DNA from: G963666935 sp963666935
Lineage (GTDB): Bacteria; Bacillota; Clostridia; Christensenellales; CAG-138
DNA: 64,000 nucleotides
Direction: 5' to 3'
Assembly (NCBI GenBank): GCA_963666935.1
Contig: OY762936.1
Coordinates: forward strand, 1,860,001-1,924,000
Position numbers and translations under genes: made by a program
The notes under the pieces: model-generated
What the model saw: only the letters and a program-made list of their open reading frames with translations
What the model was told of the DNA's origin: nothing
The model's database searches: none
Part shown: piece by piece, positions 16,129 through 23,727 of the stretch
How the letters are laid out: each line of letters begins with the position of its first letter
How positions within the stretch are numbered: the first letter of the stretch is position 1

Positions 16129-16857
16129 TTATACCATGTCTTTCATGTTGTAGAGTCCCGGGCCCTTGCCAGCTAAGAACTCTGCCGCCGCCAGCGCCCC
16201 GTCGGCAAACAGCGCACGAGTGTGTGCCTCGTGTTTGATGGTAATGGTCTCTGTATCGGTGGAGATAAGCACCTCGTGCCGTCCCACAATGTTGCCCATG
16301 CGTAGGGAGTGCATGCCGATCTCGTCGCTTTGGCGCTTGCAGTTGCGCCCTTCCCGTCCGCACACCAGCCGAGACTGCGGCCTCGCCTCAAGTATGGCAT
16401 CCGCCAGCATCAGCGCAGTGCCGCTGGGCGCGTCCGCCTTGCGGTTGTGATGCACCTCCACGATCTCAATATCCGCGTTAGGGAACGCCGCTGCGGCCTT
16501 TTTTGCAAGGTTCACCAGCACCGCCACACCCAGCGACATATTCGCGGAGCGGAACACGGCTACCTTTTGTGACGCGTCCCGTATCAAGCCCAGTTCCTCT
16601 TCGGTGTGGCCTGTCGTCGCCACCACAATGGGGATCTGGCGGCGTACGGCATAGTTCAGCAAGGGCCCGATGGCAGTGTGGTGGGAAAAGTCAATGATGA
16701 CGTCCGCGTCGCCCGCAAACGCATCCGGGCATTGACACACGCCCTCTCCTCCGGCTGCGTCCACCTGGCCAACCACCAGAAACCTGCCTTTCTCGGCAGC
16801 TGCAACCACTGCCCGGCCCATGTGCCCGCAGGCACCGTTTACAAGAACGCGTGTCAT
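16129..16857 (-). CDS. dapB: 4-hydroxy-tetrahydrodipicolinate reductase
   Basis: NAD(P)H-dependent reduction of hydroxy-tetrahydrodipicolinate, step two of the lysine/diaminopimelate branch. 242 residues with the nucleotide-binding NGACGHMGR start, IIDFSHH, the VATTGH loop and the catalytic EVHHNRKADAPSGTA block. Its ATG overlaps the end of dapA by four bases, so both are on one transcript controlled by the lysine riboswitch. Diaminopimelate and dipicolinate are both needed for spores and peptidoglycan. Confidence 0.96.
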   Translation of the reverse strand: MTRVLVNGACGHMGRAVVAAAEKGRFLVVGQVDAAGGEGVCQCPDAFAGDADVIIDFSHHTAIGPLLNYAVRRQIPIVVATTGHTEEELGLIRDASQKVAVFRSANMSLGVAVLVNLAKKAAAAFPNADIEIVEVHHNRKADAPSGTALMLADAILEARPQSRLVCGREGRNCKRQSDEIGMHSLRMGNIVGRHEVLISTDTETITIKHEAHTRALFADGALAAAEFLAGKGPGLYNMKDMV

Positions 16858-17741
16858 ACGTTCAGCCCCTGTTCACGCATCTCCGCAATCAGCTGGGCAT
16901 AGTGCGCAGATTCCATGGGATACAGCGGAGAACGCAGATAGTTTTTGCAGAAGCCCATGGCTGCCACGGCGGCCTTCACGGGAATGGGATTCACTTCGCA
17001 GAATAAGATCTTCATAAGCTTGTTGTATTTGCACTGAAGAGCCGCTGCGCCCTGAACATCCCCGTCAAAGAACCGGTTGCACAGTTCCACTGCGGCGGCG
17101 GGCATCACGTTGGAGAATACGGAGATGCAGCCCATACCGCCCATGGACAAAATGGGAACAATCTGGTCATCGTTTCCGGAGTACATATCCAGTTTGCCGC
17201 CCAATAGAGCTGCAGTCTCTACAATGCCAGAAAGGTCGCCGGAAGCCTCCTTGATGGCCACAATGTTAGGATGCTCGGCCATCGCCGCATAGGTGGCGGG
17301 CGCAATGGCAACCCCGGTACGGGAGGGTACATTGTAAACGATCAGCGGAATATCGGATGCATCGGCAATCTCGTTGTACATCTGCACGAGCCCCTTCTGG
17401 GTAGCCTTGTTGTAATAAGGGGTCACCAGCAGTGCGGCGTCGGCGCCGGCATCCGCAGCATGCTGGGTGAGCTCAATAGCCGTCGCGGTGGAATTGCTGC
17501 CCGTGCCGGCAATCAGCGGAACCCTGCCGGCCACGCGCTTGATAGCGTAGTCGATGACTTCCATATGCTCTTTTTCTGTCAGGGTGGCGGATTCGCCCGT
17601 GGTGCCGCAGGCAACCAAACCGTTAATGCCCTGCTCAATCTGCCAGTCGATCAGCCTGCCCAGCTGGTCGTAATTAACTCCATTTTCGTCCAAGGGAGTG
17701 ACCAGCGCGGTTGCAATACCTTTAAAAATGGTTCTTTTCAT
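16854..17741 (-). CDS. dapA: 4-hydroxy-tetrahydrodipicolinate synthase
   Basis: Condenses pyruvate with aspartate beta-semialdehyde, the committed step to lysine and diaminopimelate. 295 residues, TIM-barrel family, with GTTGESATLT, the active-site Tyr in YNVPSRTG and the Schiff-base Lys in AIKEASGD. The ATG has GGAGGG eight bases upstream. The long leader before it holds a lysine riboswitch and terminator, so lysine should shut off dapA-dapB. Its substrate is made by the asd gene transcribed from just upstream. Confidence 0.97.
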   Translation of the reverse strand: MKRTIFKGIATALVTPLDENGVNYDQLGRLIDWQIEQGINGLVACGTTGESATLTEKEHMEVIDYAIKRVAGRVPLIAGTGSNSTATAIELTQHAADAGADAALLVTPYYNKATQKGLVQMYNEIADASDIPLIVYNVPSRTGVAIAPATYAAMAEHPNIVAIKEASGDLSGIVETAALLGGKLDMYSGNDDQIVPILSMGGMGCISVFSNVMPAAAVELCNRFFDGDVQGAAALQCKYNKLMKILFCEVNPIPVKAAVAAMGFCKNYLRSPLYPMESAHYAQLIAEMREQGLNV

Positions 17742-17788
17742 TTTCTTGCCCTCCGATCAATTTATTGTAGTCGATGTTTCTTGTACAG

Positions 17789-17816
17789 AAAAAGGCAGCC
17801 GATGCGGTCGGCTGCC
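17789..17816 (-). terminator. Regulatory terminator of the lysine riboswitch
   Basis: GGCAGCCGA pairs with TCGGCTGCC, followed on the minus strand by five T. It lies between the aptamer and dapA, the expected place of the expression platform that ends transcription when lysine is bound. Confidence 0.9.
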
Positions 17817-17875
17817 TGAATGCTTAACGTCCGTAGAATTTGCTCTCTTTGCAAAATCCACGCCTAAAACAAATC

Positions 17876-18050
17876 CAGGATAGCTCCCCGCAATCAATTG
17901 CGACAGTAAAGCGATTCTTCACCGCTTTCCCAACCCTGTCCCCGTGCATTTGGGACCGGTTTCGGCACCCACACCTTTCGTCGCACCAGCAGCCATGCAC
18001 GGCCTTACTTGGTAACGCTTACTCTTTGTGAAGTGCACCTCTATCTCAAG
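17876..18050 (-). ncRNA. Lysine riboswitch (L box) controlling dapA-dapB
   Basis: On the minus strand the leader has GATAGAGGTGCAC, AGAGTA, GGTGCCGAA, ACTGTC and GGAGCTATCC in the order and spacing of known lysine aptamers such as that of Bacillus subtilis lysC. The first and last pieces close the basal helix P1 (GATAG with CTATC). A promoter lies directly upstream and a terminator hairpin 60 bases downstream, so this is an OFF switch by attenuation. Recognition is from conserved motifs; no covariance score was computed. Confidence 0.94.
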
Positions 18051-18058
18051 TTTAGGCA

Positions 18059-18087
18059 ATCTTACCTCATTGAATGTTGTTTGTCAA
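18059..18087 (-). promoter_or_regulatory. Promoter of the lysine-riboswitch transcript
   Basis: On the minus strand, TTGACA and TAAGAT with a 17-bp spacer. Transcription would start within about ten bases of the aptamer. Confidence 0.82.
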
Positions 18088-18218
18088 GGAAATTTATCAA
18101 TATTTTTATATATTTTATGCATTATTCTCCTCAATATTCAAAGGATAAAGGCGACATGGGAATCCATGCCGCCTAAAAAAAGCGATCAAACAAGGTTTAA
18201 TTTTCGTTTCGCTTACCT

Positions 18219-19229
18219 TTACGCAAAAAGCAACTCCGCGATCTGCACCGCATTGGTAGCAGCGCCTTTGCGAACCTGGTCGCCGCAGCACCACAGCGTC
18301 AGACCATTTTCGTTGGTCAAATCCCTGCGCACCCTGCCCACGTACACTAAATCCTGATTGCTGGCCTCCAGCGGCATGGGATAGCGGCCGTTCGCGGGGT
18401 CATCAATGAGGCGGCAGCCCTCTGTGGCCGCGATGGCCTGCCGAGCCTGCTCTGCGCTCACCTGGTCCGTGGTATAGATGGTGGCGGAGATGGAGTGGCT
18501 GCGCATCACGGGCACCCGCACGCATGTACATGTCACGTTCAAATTGGGCTGATGCAAAATTTTGCGGCCCTCGTTCTGCATTTTCATCTCCTCGCTGGTG
18601 TAGTCATCGGTGTCGAAGTCGCCAATTTGGGGAATCAAGTTGTATGCAATCTGATGAGGAAACACTTTGTGTTCCACTGCTGCTTTTTCGCCGCCCTGCA
18701 GCGCACCCATCTGATCCATTAACTCAACGGGCCCGCCGGCGCCAGCACCGGAAACCGCCTGATAAGTGGAAACTACCATGCTCCTGATGGGAGACACGTC
18801 ATTTACCGCCTTCACCGCCATCAGCGTGATGATGGTGGAACAGTTGGGGTTAGAGATAATGCCCTTATGCGCCTTTACATCCTCTCCGTTAATTTCGGGC
18901 ACCACCAGCGGCACATCCGGATCCATGCGGAATGCACTGGAATTGTCTACAAATACCGCGCCCGCGGCCTTGATGGCAGGCACAAACCGCTGGGCCACAT
19001 CGTTCTGGGCCGCACCCAGCACGATATCAATGCCCTCAAATGCATCGTCCGTCGCTTCCAGAATGGATATTTCCTTTCCGCGGAAGGAAATGGTCCGTCC
19101 AACGCTATTGCTGCTAGCTAAAAGCCGCAGCTCCCCTACGGGGAAATTGCGTTCTTCCAAAACTTTAATCATCTCGCGGCCAACGGCGCCTGTAGCGCCC
19201 AAAACTGCCACGTTATACTCTTTCTTCAA
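18219..19229 (-). CDS. asd: Aspartate-semialdehyde dehydrogenase
   Basis: Makes aspartate beta-semialdehyde, the branch metabolite for lysine/DAP, threonine and, here, carboxyspermidine. 336 residues with VLGATGAVGR at the NADP site, the catalytic Cys in SNPNCST and HSISATIYT further on. The start is taken as TTG at 19229, because AGGAGG is nine bases upstream; the ATG at 19238 directly abuts the AGGAGG and is too close. No clear terminator was seen before the dapA leader promoter. Confidence 0.95.
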   Translation of the reverse strand: MKKEYNVAVLGATGAVGREMIKVLEERNFPVGELRLLASSNSVGRTISFRGKEISILEATDDAFEGIDIVLGAAQNDVAQRFVPAIKAAGAVFVDNSSAFRMDPDVPLVVPEINGEDVKAHKGIISNPNCSTIITLMAVKAVNDVSPIRSMVVSTYQAVSGAGAGGPVELMDQMGALQGGEKAAVEHKVFPHQIAYNLIPQIGDFDTDDYTSEEMKMQNEGRKILHQPNLNVTCTCVRVPVMRSHSISATIYTTDQVSAEQARQAIAATEGCRLIDDPANGRYPMPLEASNQDLVYVGRVRRDLTNENGLTLWCCGDQVRKGAATNAVQIAELLFA

Positions 19230-19258
19230 TGGAATCATCCTCCTAATGTCATGCATGC

Positions 19259-19438
19259 TGTGTCTTTGTACAGCGTTCCAATATCGTGAATTTGGTACAG
19301 ATTTCTTCATTTCCGCACACACGCGGAGCCCGTAGTTCGATTTTCGCATAAAGCAAATTCCTTTGTAAACTCTATGTTTTTTCGCCCCGTTCTCCACATT
19401 TTTACCCCCTGCATAAAATATATTGTGTCTTTGTGCAG
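19259..19438 (-). repeat. Direct repeat in the asd upstream region
   Basis: TGTGTCTTTGTACAG at 19259-19273 recurs with one change (TGTGTCTTTGTGCAG) at 19424-19438. The two copies frame the asd leader and could be regulator sites; no known motif was recognised. The rest of the 19230-19556 interval holds the thrC promoter and no other gene. Confidence 0.4.
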
Positions 19439-19445
19439 AAAACAC

Positions 19446-19474
19446 TTGTTTTTACATGCAAAACAGTGTATGCT
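19446..19474 (+). promoter_or_regulatory. Promoter of the threonine operon
   Basis: TTGTTT and TATGCT with a 17-bp spacer, about 80 bp before the thrC ATG. Confidence 0.6.
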
Positions 19475-19556
19475 AAGAAAGTAAAAAATGCAAGCCTTTT
19501 TTAAAAATATTTTTAATAATTTTTTAGGAACCGGCTTGTGGCAATGGAGGAAAATC

Positions 19557-21041
19557 ATGCATTATATCAGTACCAGAAACAGCTCGCATGCGGTCAGCGC
19601 ATCGGAAGCCATCGTATCCGGGCTTTCGCCGGATGGTGGTCTGTTTCTGCCAGATGAAATTCCGGACTTTACCCTTATGGATATTTCCGCGCTTGGTGAG
19701 CTTTCCTACCCGGAGCGGGCCGCAGAGGTTATGTCCCGATTCCTTACGGATTTCAGCAAGGAAGAGCTTTTAAGCTATGCCAAGTCGGCTTACCCCCGCG
19801 CAAAATTCGGAGAAGACCCCGCACCCGTGGTGAAGCTCAACGACACATATATTCTCGAGCTGTTTCATGGTCCCACCTGCGCCTTCAAGGACTTTGCGCT
19901 GCAGATGCTCCCCTACCTGCTGACAGCTTCGCTCAAGAAGAACCATATAAAAAAGGAAGTGGCCATTCTGGTAGCCACCTCGGGGGATACGGGCAAAGCA
20001 GCCCTCATGGGCTTTGCGGACGTGCCTGGCACCAAGATCTGCGTGTTCTATCCGGACGGCGGTACCAGCAACATTCAGCGACTGCAGATGACTACCCAAA
20101 GTGGCAAAAACGTCATGGTGGCCGCAGTACGCGGCAATTTTGACGACACACAAAACGGCGTAAAGGAAATCTTTACGGACGAAGCCTTCAAGGCCGAGCT
20201 TTCCGATGCAGGCATTCTGCTCTCCAGCGCAAACTCCATCAATTGGGGCCGTCTGGTGCCACAAATCGCCTACTACTTCTCCGCTTACTGCGATTTGGTC
20301 GATGCCGGGGAAATCCGCTTGGGCGATGAAATCAACGTAGCAGTGCCCACGGGCAACTTCGGCAATATTCTAGCGGCGTTTTTTGCAAAGCTCAGCGGGC
20401 TGCCCATCAAACGGTTCCTGTGCGCCTCCAACCGCAACAACGTACTTACGGATTTTATTCGAACCGGTATATACGATCGGAACCGGCCCTTTTACCTCAC
20501 CACCTCCCCCTCAATGGACATCCTGATCTCCTCCAATCTGGAGCGTCTGCTGTTCATTCTGTGCGGGTTAAATGATGAGCAGGTAAAGGAATACATGTCC
20601 TCGCTCAACGAGATCGGTCGGTACGAAATCGCGCCTGAAATGCTTCAAGCGCTGCAAAGCCAGTTTTCGTGCGGTTGCGCTGGCGATGAATTGGCAGCAG
20701 ATACCATTCAGTCCGTATTCGAACATACCGATTACCTGCTGGATCCTCATACTGCGGTGGCCGTCAGCGCATACGCGGCTTACCGCGCCGGCACCGGGGA
20801 TGAAACCCCCACGGTCATTGCCTCCACTGCCAGCCCCTTCAAGTTCCCCGGAAGCGTGCTTGCGGCTCTAGGCAAGGCAAGCAACCCGGACGAATTTGAA
20901 ATGATCCGGCGGCTTTCGGACATCGCCGATTTGGATGCCCCCCCGCAGCTTACGGAACTGCGATCCAAGGCGGAGCGCTTTACCACAGTGGTGGACCCCG
21001 CCGAAATGAAGAGCGTCGTAACTGCTCTTAAAAATCTTTGA
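19557..21041 (+). CDS. thrC: Threonine synthase
   Basis: PLP enzyme that converts O-phosphohomoserine to threonine. 494 residues, the long clade, with SPDGGLFLP near the N-terminus, the PLP Lys in GPTCAFKDFALQ, ATSGDTGKAA and a glycine-rich GNFGNI. The ATG lies behind TGGAGG. It starts an operon with a phosphoglycerate-mutase-like probable homoserine kinase and an ACT protein, divergent from asd. No homoserine dehydrogenase gene is in the window. Confidence 0.96.
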   Translation: MHYISTRNSSHAVSASEAIVSGLSPDGGLFLPDEIPDFTLMDISALGELSYPERAAEVMSRFLTDFSKEELLSYAKSAYPRAKFGEDPAPVVKLNDTYILELFHGPTCAFKDFALQMLPYLLTASLKKNHIKKEVAILVATSGDTGKAALMGFADVPGTKICVFYPDGGTSNIQRLQMTTQSGKNVMVAAVRGNFDDTQNGVKEIFTDEAFKAELSDAGILLSSANSINWGRLVPQIAYYFSAYCDLVDAGEIRLGDEINVAVPTGNFGNILAAFFAKLSGLPIKRFLCASNRNNVLTDFIRTGIYDRNRPFYLTTSPSMDILISSNLERLLFILCGLNDEQVKEYMSSLNEIGRYEIAPEMLQALQSQFSCGCAGDELAADTIQSVFEHTDYLLDPHTAVAVSAYAAYRAGTGDETPTVIASTASPFKFPGSVLAALGKASNPDEFEMIRRLSDIADLDAPPQLTELRSKAERFTTVVDPAEMKSVVTALKNL

Positions 21042-21056
21042 TAAGGAAGTAATGTT

Positions 21057-22274
21057 GTGAAATATATCGTAATGCTGGGCGACGGGATGGCCGACCTGCC
21101 CATAGCGGAGCTTCATGGAAAAACGCCCCTGATGGTAGCAAAAAAACCCAATATGGATTATCTGGCGCAGCATGGCGCCGTGGGTATGACCAAACACTTT
21201 GTGGATAATCTCCCTATGGGTTCCGACGTGGCCAACCTGTCCGTGATGGGTTATGACCCCCGTGTGTACTATACCGGCCGCTCTCCTTTGGAAGCGGTAA
21301 GCCTTCATATCGACATGGAGCCGGACGACGTGGCCATGCGCTGCAATCTAGTGACCCTCTCGGACGAACCCGAATACGAGGATAAAACCATGGTGGACTA
21401 CTCCTCCGACGAGATCACCACCGAGGAGGCCCGGGAGCTGGTAAACTATTTGGGTCAGTTCTTCAATACCGATGCCCTCCACCTTTACCCGGGCATCAGC
21501 TATCGAGAGTGCCTTGTGTTCAAACACGCCGAACTGGGTACGGATTGCATTCCGCCCCATGACCTGACGGGCAAACCCATCCGGGGCCATCTGCCCAAAG
21601 GCACCTACGGCACGCTGTGCGCGGATATGATGCGCCGCTCCTATGACCTGCTGCGGAACCATCCGGTAAACAAAGCGCGGGAGGCGCGGGGCCTGCGCCC
21701 TGCCAATTCCTGTTGGTTCTGGGGCGAGGGTACCCGTCCTGCATTGGACTCCTTCCAGTCGCTCTACGGAGTGAAGGGCAGCGTAGTCTGCGGGGTGGAC
21801 CTGATCCGTGGCATCGGCTTATGCGCGGGCATGCACGCCCCCTATATTGAAGGCGCCACCGGCGCCAAGGTCACGGACTTTGCCGCCAAGGGACGGGCAG
21901 CCCTGAAGTTCCTGCGCGAAGGAAGCGACATGGTGTATGTCCACGTGGAAGCACCGGATGAGAGCGGCCATGCCGGCGATGCCAAGTGCAAGGTTTGGAC
22001 CATCGAGTCCATTGACAAAGAAATCCTAGGGCCCCTGATGGAAGGGCTTCGGGCGGACGGCGAGGACTTTGCCGTGTTACTAACCCCAGACCATCCAACA
22101 CCGGTTCCCGTTCGTACCCATACGCCGGACGCGATTCCCTTCGTGCTCTATACCAGTCGCCGAAACGCCGGCCCCAGCGCCCTCGCATACGACGAGGAGA
22201 GCGCAAAAGCCACCGGACTGTTTGTGGCGCACGGCCCTTCTCTCATGAAGAAACTGATTTCAGAGGATTTCTAA
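21057..22274 (+). CDS. Cofactor-independent phosphoglycerate-mutase-like protein, proposed homoserine kinase
   Basis: Alkaline-phosphatase-superfamily protein of 405 residues. Metal-binding landmarks are LGDGMADLP at the start, DVANLSVMGYDP, EAPDESGHAGD and LTPDHPTP near the end. This is the archaeal-type mutase group, of which one bacterial branch, next to thrC, has been proposed to act as a non-orthologous homoserine kinase. Placement 15 bp after thrC and the absence of a GHMP-type thrB here support that role. The GTG at 21057 follows AAGGAAG. Phosphoglycerate mutase activity remains the alternative. Confidence 0.85.
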   Translation: MKYIVMLGDGMADLPIAELHGKTPLMVAKKPNMDYLAQHGAVGMTKHFVDNLPMGSDVANLSVMGYDPRVYYTGRSPLEAVSLHIDMEPDDVAMRCNLVTLSDEPEYEDKTMVDYSSDEITTEEARELVNYLGQFFNTDALHLYPGISYRECLVFKHAELGTDCIPPHDLTGKPIRGHLPKGTYGTLCADMMRRSYDLLRNHPVNKAREARGLRPANSCWFWGEGTRPALDSFQSLYGVKGSVVCGVDLIRGIGLCAGMHAPYIEGATGAKVTDFAAKGRAALKFLREGSDMVYVHVEAPDESGHAGDAKCKVWTIESIDKEILGPLMEGLRADGEDFAVLLTPDHPTPVPVRTHTPDAIPFVLYTSRRNAGPSALAYDEESAKATGLFVAHGPSLMKKLISEDF

Positions 22275-22286
22275 TAGGAGATGACT

Positions 22287-22724
22287 ATGCGAAGCAATTT
22301 CTTGATCGTGGACAGGTCCGTCCTGCCCGACTACTTGGAAAAAGTGGTGGAAGCCCGCGGCATGCTGCGGGACGGCGTTGCCAAAGATGTGAGTGATGCG
22401 GCAAAGCTGGCGGGTATTTCCCGCAGCACTTACTACAAGTATAAGGACTTTGTGTTTGCCCCGGATGACGCCACGCTGTGCAAAAAGGCAGTGTTCGGCA
22501 TGAATCTTCGCCATGAGCAGGGCATTTTAAGCGACGTGCTCAACACATTCTCCAGCATTGGGGCCAACATCCTCACCATCAACCAGAGCCTTCCCATCCA
22601 CGGCAACGCCAACGTGGTGCTCTCGGTGGATATGACCCATGTGGATCTTACCACCGAAGAGCTCATTACCAAGCTGCGCAGGCGTAAAGGCGTAACAAGC
22701 ATGAAACTCATCGCCGTCGAATGA
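22287..22724 (+). CDS. UPF0735 family ACT-domain protein
   Basis: 145 residues. The first half has a short helix-turn-helix-like region (KLAGISRSTYYKYKD) and the second an ACT domain (GILSDVLNTFSSIGANILTI onwards, two to three beta strands), a fold that usually binds amino acids. Close relatives are often annotated PheB-like. The ATG at 22287 is six bases after AGGAG; the ATG at 22281 directly abuts it. As the last gene of the thrC operon it probably senses an amino acid of the pathway; which one is unknown. Confidence 0.88.
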   Translation: MRSNFLIVDRSVLPDYLEKVVEARGMLRDGVAKDVSDAAKLAGISRSTYYKYKDFVFAPDDATLCKKAVFGMNLRHEQGILSDVLNTFSSIGANILTINQSLPIHGNANVVLSVDMTHVDLTTEELITKLRRRKGVTSMKLIAVE

Positions 22725-22757
22725 GTAGCTCCTATTAAGCGTTTCCTTCCCTTGCAT

Positions 22758-22794
22758 AGGCGTCCGCCGTTTCCGAAGGCGGGCGCCTTTTATT
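22758..22794 (+). terminator. Intrinsic terminator of the thrC operon
   Basis: GGCGTCCGCC pairs with GGCGGGCGCC (one G-U pair), followed by TTTTATT. Confidence 0.85.
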
Positions 22795-22800
22795 GCTGCA

Positions 22801-22832
22801 AAAAACACCACCCAGAAAACCGGATGGTGTTT
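22801..22832 (-). terminator. Terminator after the PhzF-like gene
   Basis: AAACACCA pairs with TGGTGTTT, extended by a few inner pairs; the minus strand ends in a T run. Confidence 0.75.
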
Positions 22833-22846
22833 ATACCACTGTCATC

Positions 22847-23629
22847 TTAAATTTTGATTTCGCCTTCGAGGTAGCAGACTGCCTTCCCGCCGATCTTCAC
22901 CCGCTTCCCTAAATCCTCGCATGTCAGCACACCGCCCCGGGGTGAAAGCTGCCGTGCGGCCATCTTGGTCTTTCCGAGCCGCCCGCTCCAAAACGGGATC
23001 AAGGTACTGTGGGAGGATCCGGTAACCGGGTCCTCTGGAATGCCAGCGTTGGGCGCGAAAAACCGGGATACGAAGTCGCAGCTTTCGCCCTTCGCAGTAA
23101 CGACCACGGCAAAGGATACATCTTTCGTGGCCCGGGCCAGCAGAGGAATATCCGGCCGCAGGTTCGCTACATCGGATTCGGAAGGCACCAGCGCCAACAG
23201 ATCCCGCGACAGGTGCGTTTCCAGCACCTTGCATCCCAGTGCCTGCTCCAGCTGCGGCAGTTTTTCAATGGGTTGTGGGGCCCGGCTGGGAAAATTCATG
23301 GTGTAGAGTTCCCCTTCCCGCGCTACGCTTAAAACGCCGCTCATGGTTTCAAAGCTGATGTCCGTAATCTTCGGGTCTACGAAGTTCATCACCACAAACG
23401 CAGTGGCCAGCGTCGCGTGGCCGCAAAGGTCGATCTCCATCTCCGGCGTAAACCACCGCAAATGGTACTTGCCGTCCTTTTTGAGAAGGAACGCAGTCTC
23501 AGCAAGGTTGTTTTCAAAGGCGATGCTCTGCATGACATCTTCCGGGATTTCCCTCTCAAGCTGGCAAACGCCCGCCGGGTTTCCACAGAACAGCCGGTCC
23601 GTAAACGCGTCGACAACGTAGTATTTCAT
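22847..23629 (-). CDS. PhzF family isomerase/epimerase-like protein
   Basis: Diaminopimelate-epimerase-fold protein of 260 residues related to the phenazine enzyme PhzF. Seen are VVDAFTDRLFCGNPAGVC, the catalytic-Glu region NNLAETAFL, the FTPEMEIDLCGHATLA motif and DPVTGSSHSTLIPFW. The chosen ATG follows GGAGGG. Substrates of most family members are unknown; no phenazine genes are nearby. It is transcribed in the same direction as valS, about 100 bp downstream of it. Confidence 0.9.
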   Translation of the reverse strand: MKYYVVDAFTDRLFCGNPAGVCQLEREIPEDVMQSIAFENNLAETAFLLKKDGKYHLRWFTPEMEIDLCGHATLATAFVVMNFVDPKITDISFETMSGVLSVAREGELYTMNFPSRAPQPIEKLPQLEQALGCKVLETHLSRDLLALVPSESDVANLRPDIPLLARATKDVSFAVVVTAKGESCDFVSRFFAPNAGIPEDPVTGSSHSTLIPFWSGRLGKTKMAARQLSPRGGVLTCEDLGKRVKIGGKAVCYLEGEIKI

Positions 23630-23727
23630 ATGCCCTCCTTCGCTTCCACCCAGTATCTTTGGTTCCATGGTAGCGCTTTCACGCATTTTCTTCAAGAATC
23701 AAGTTGTAATGACCGACAAAGCTGCCG

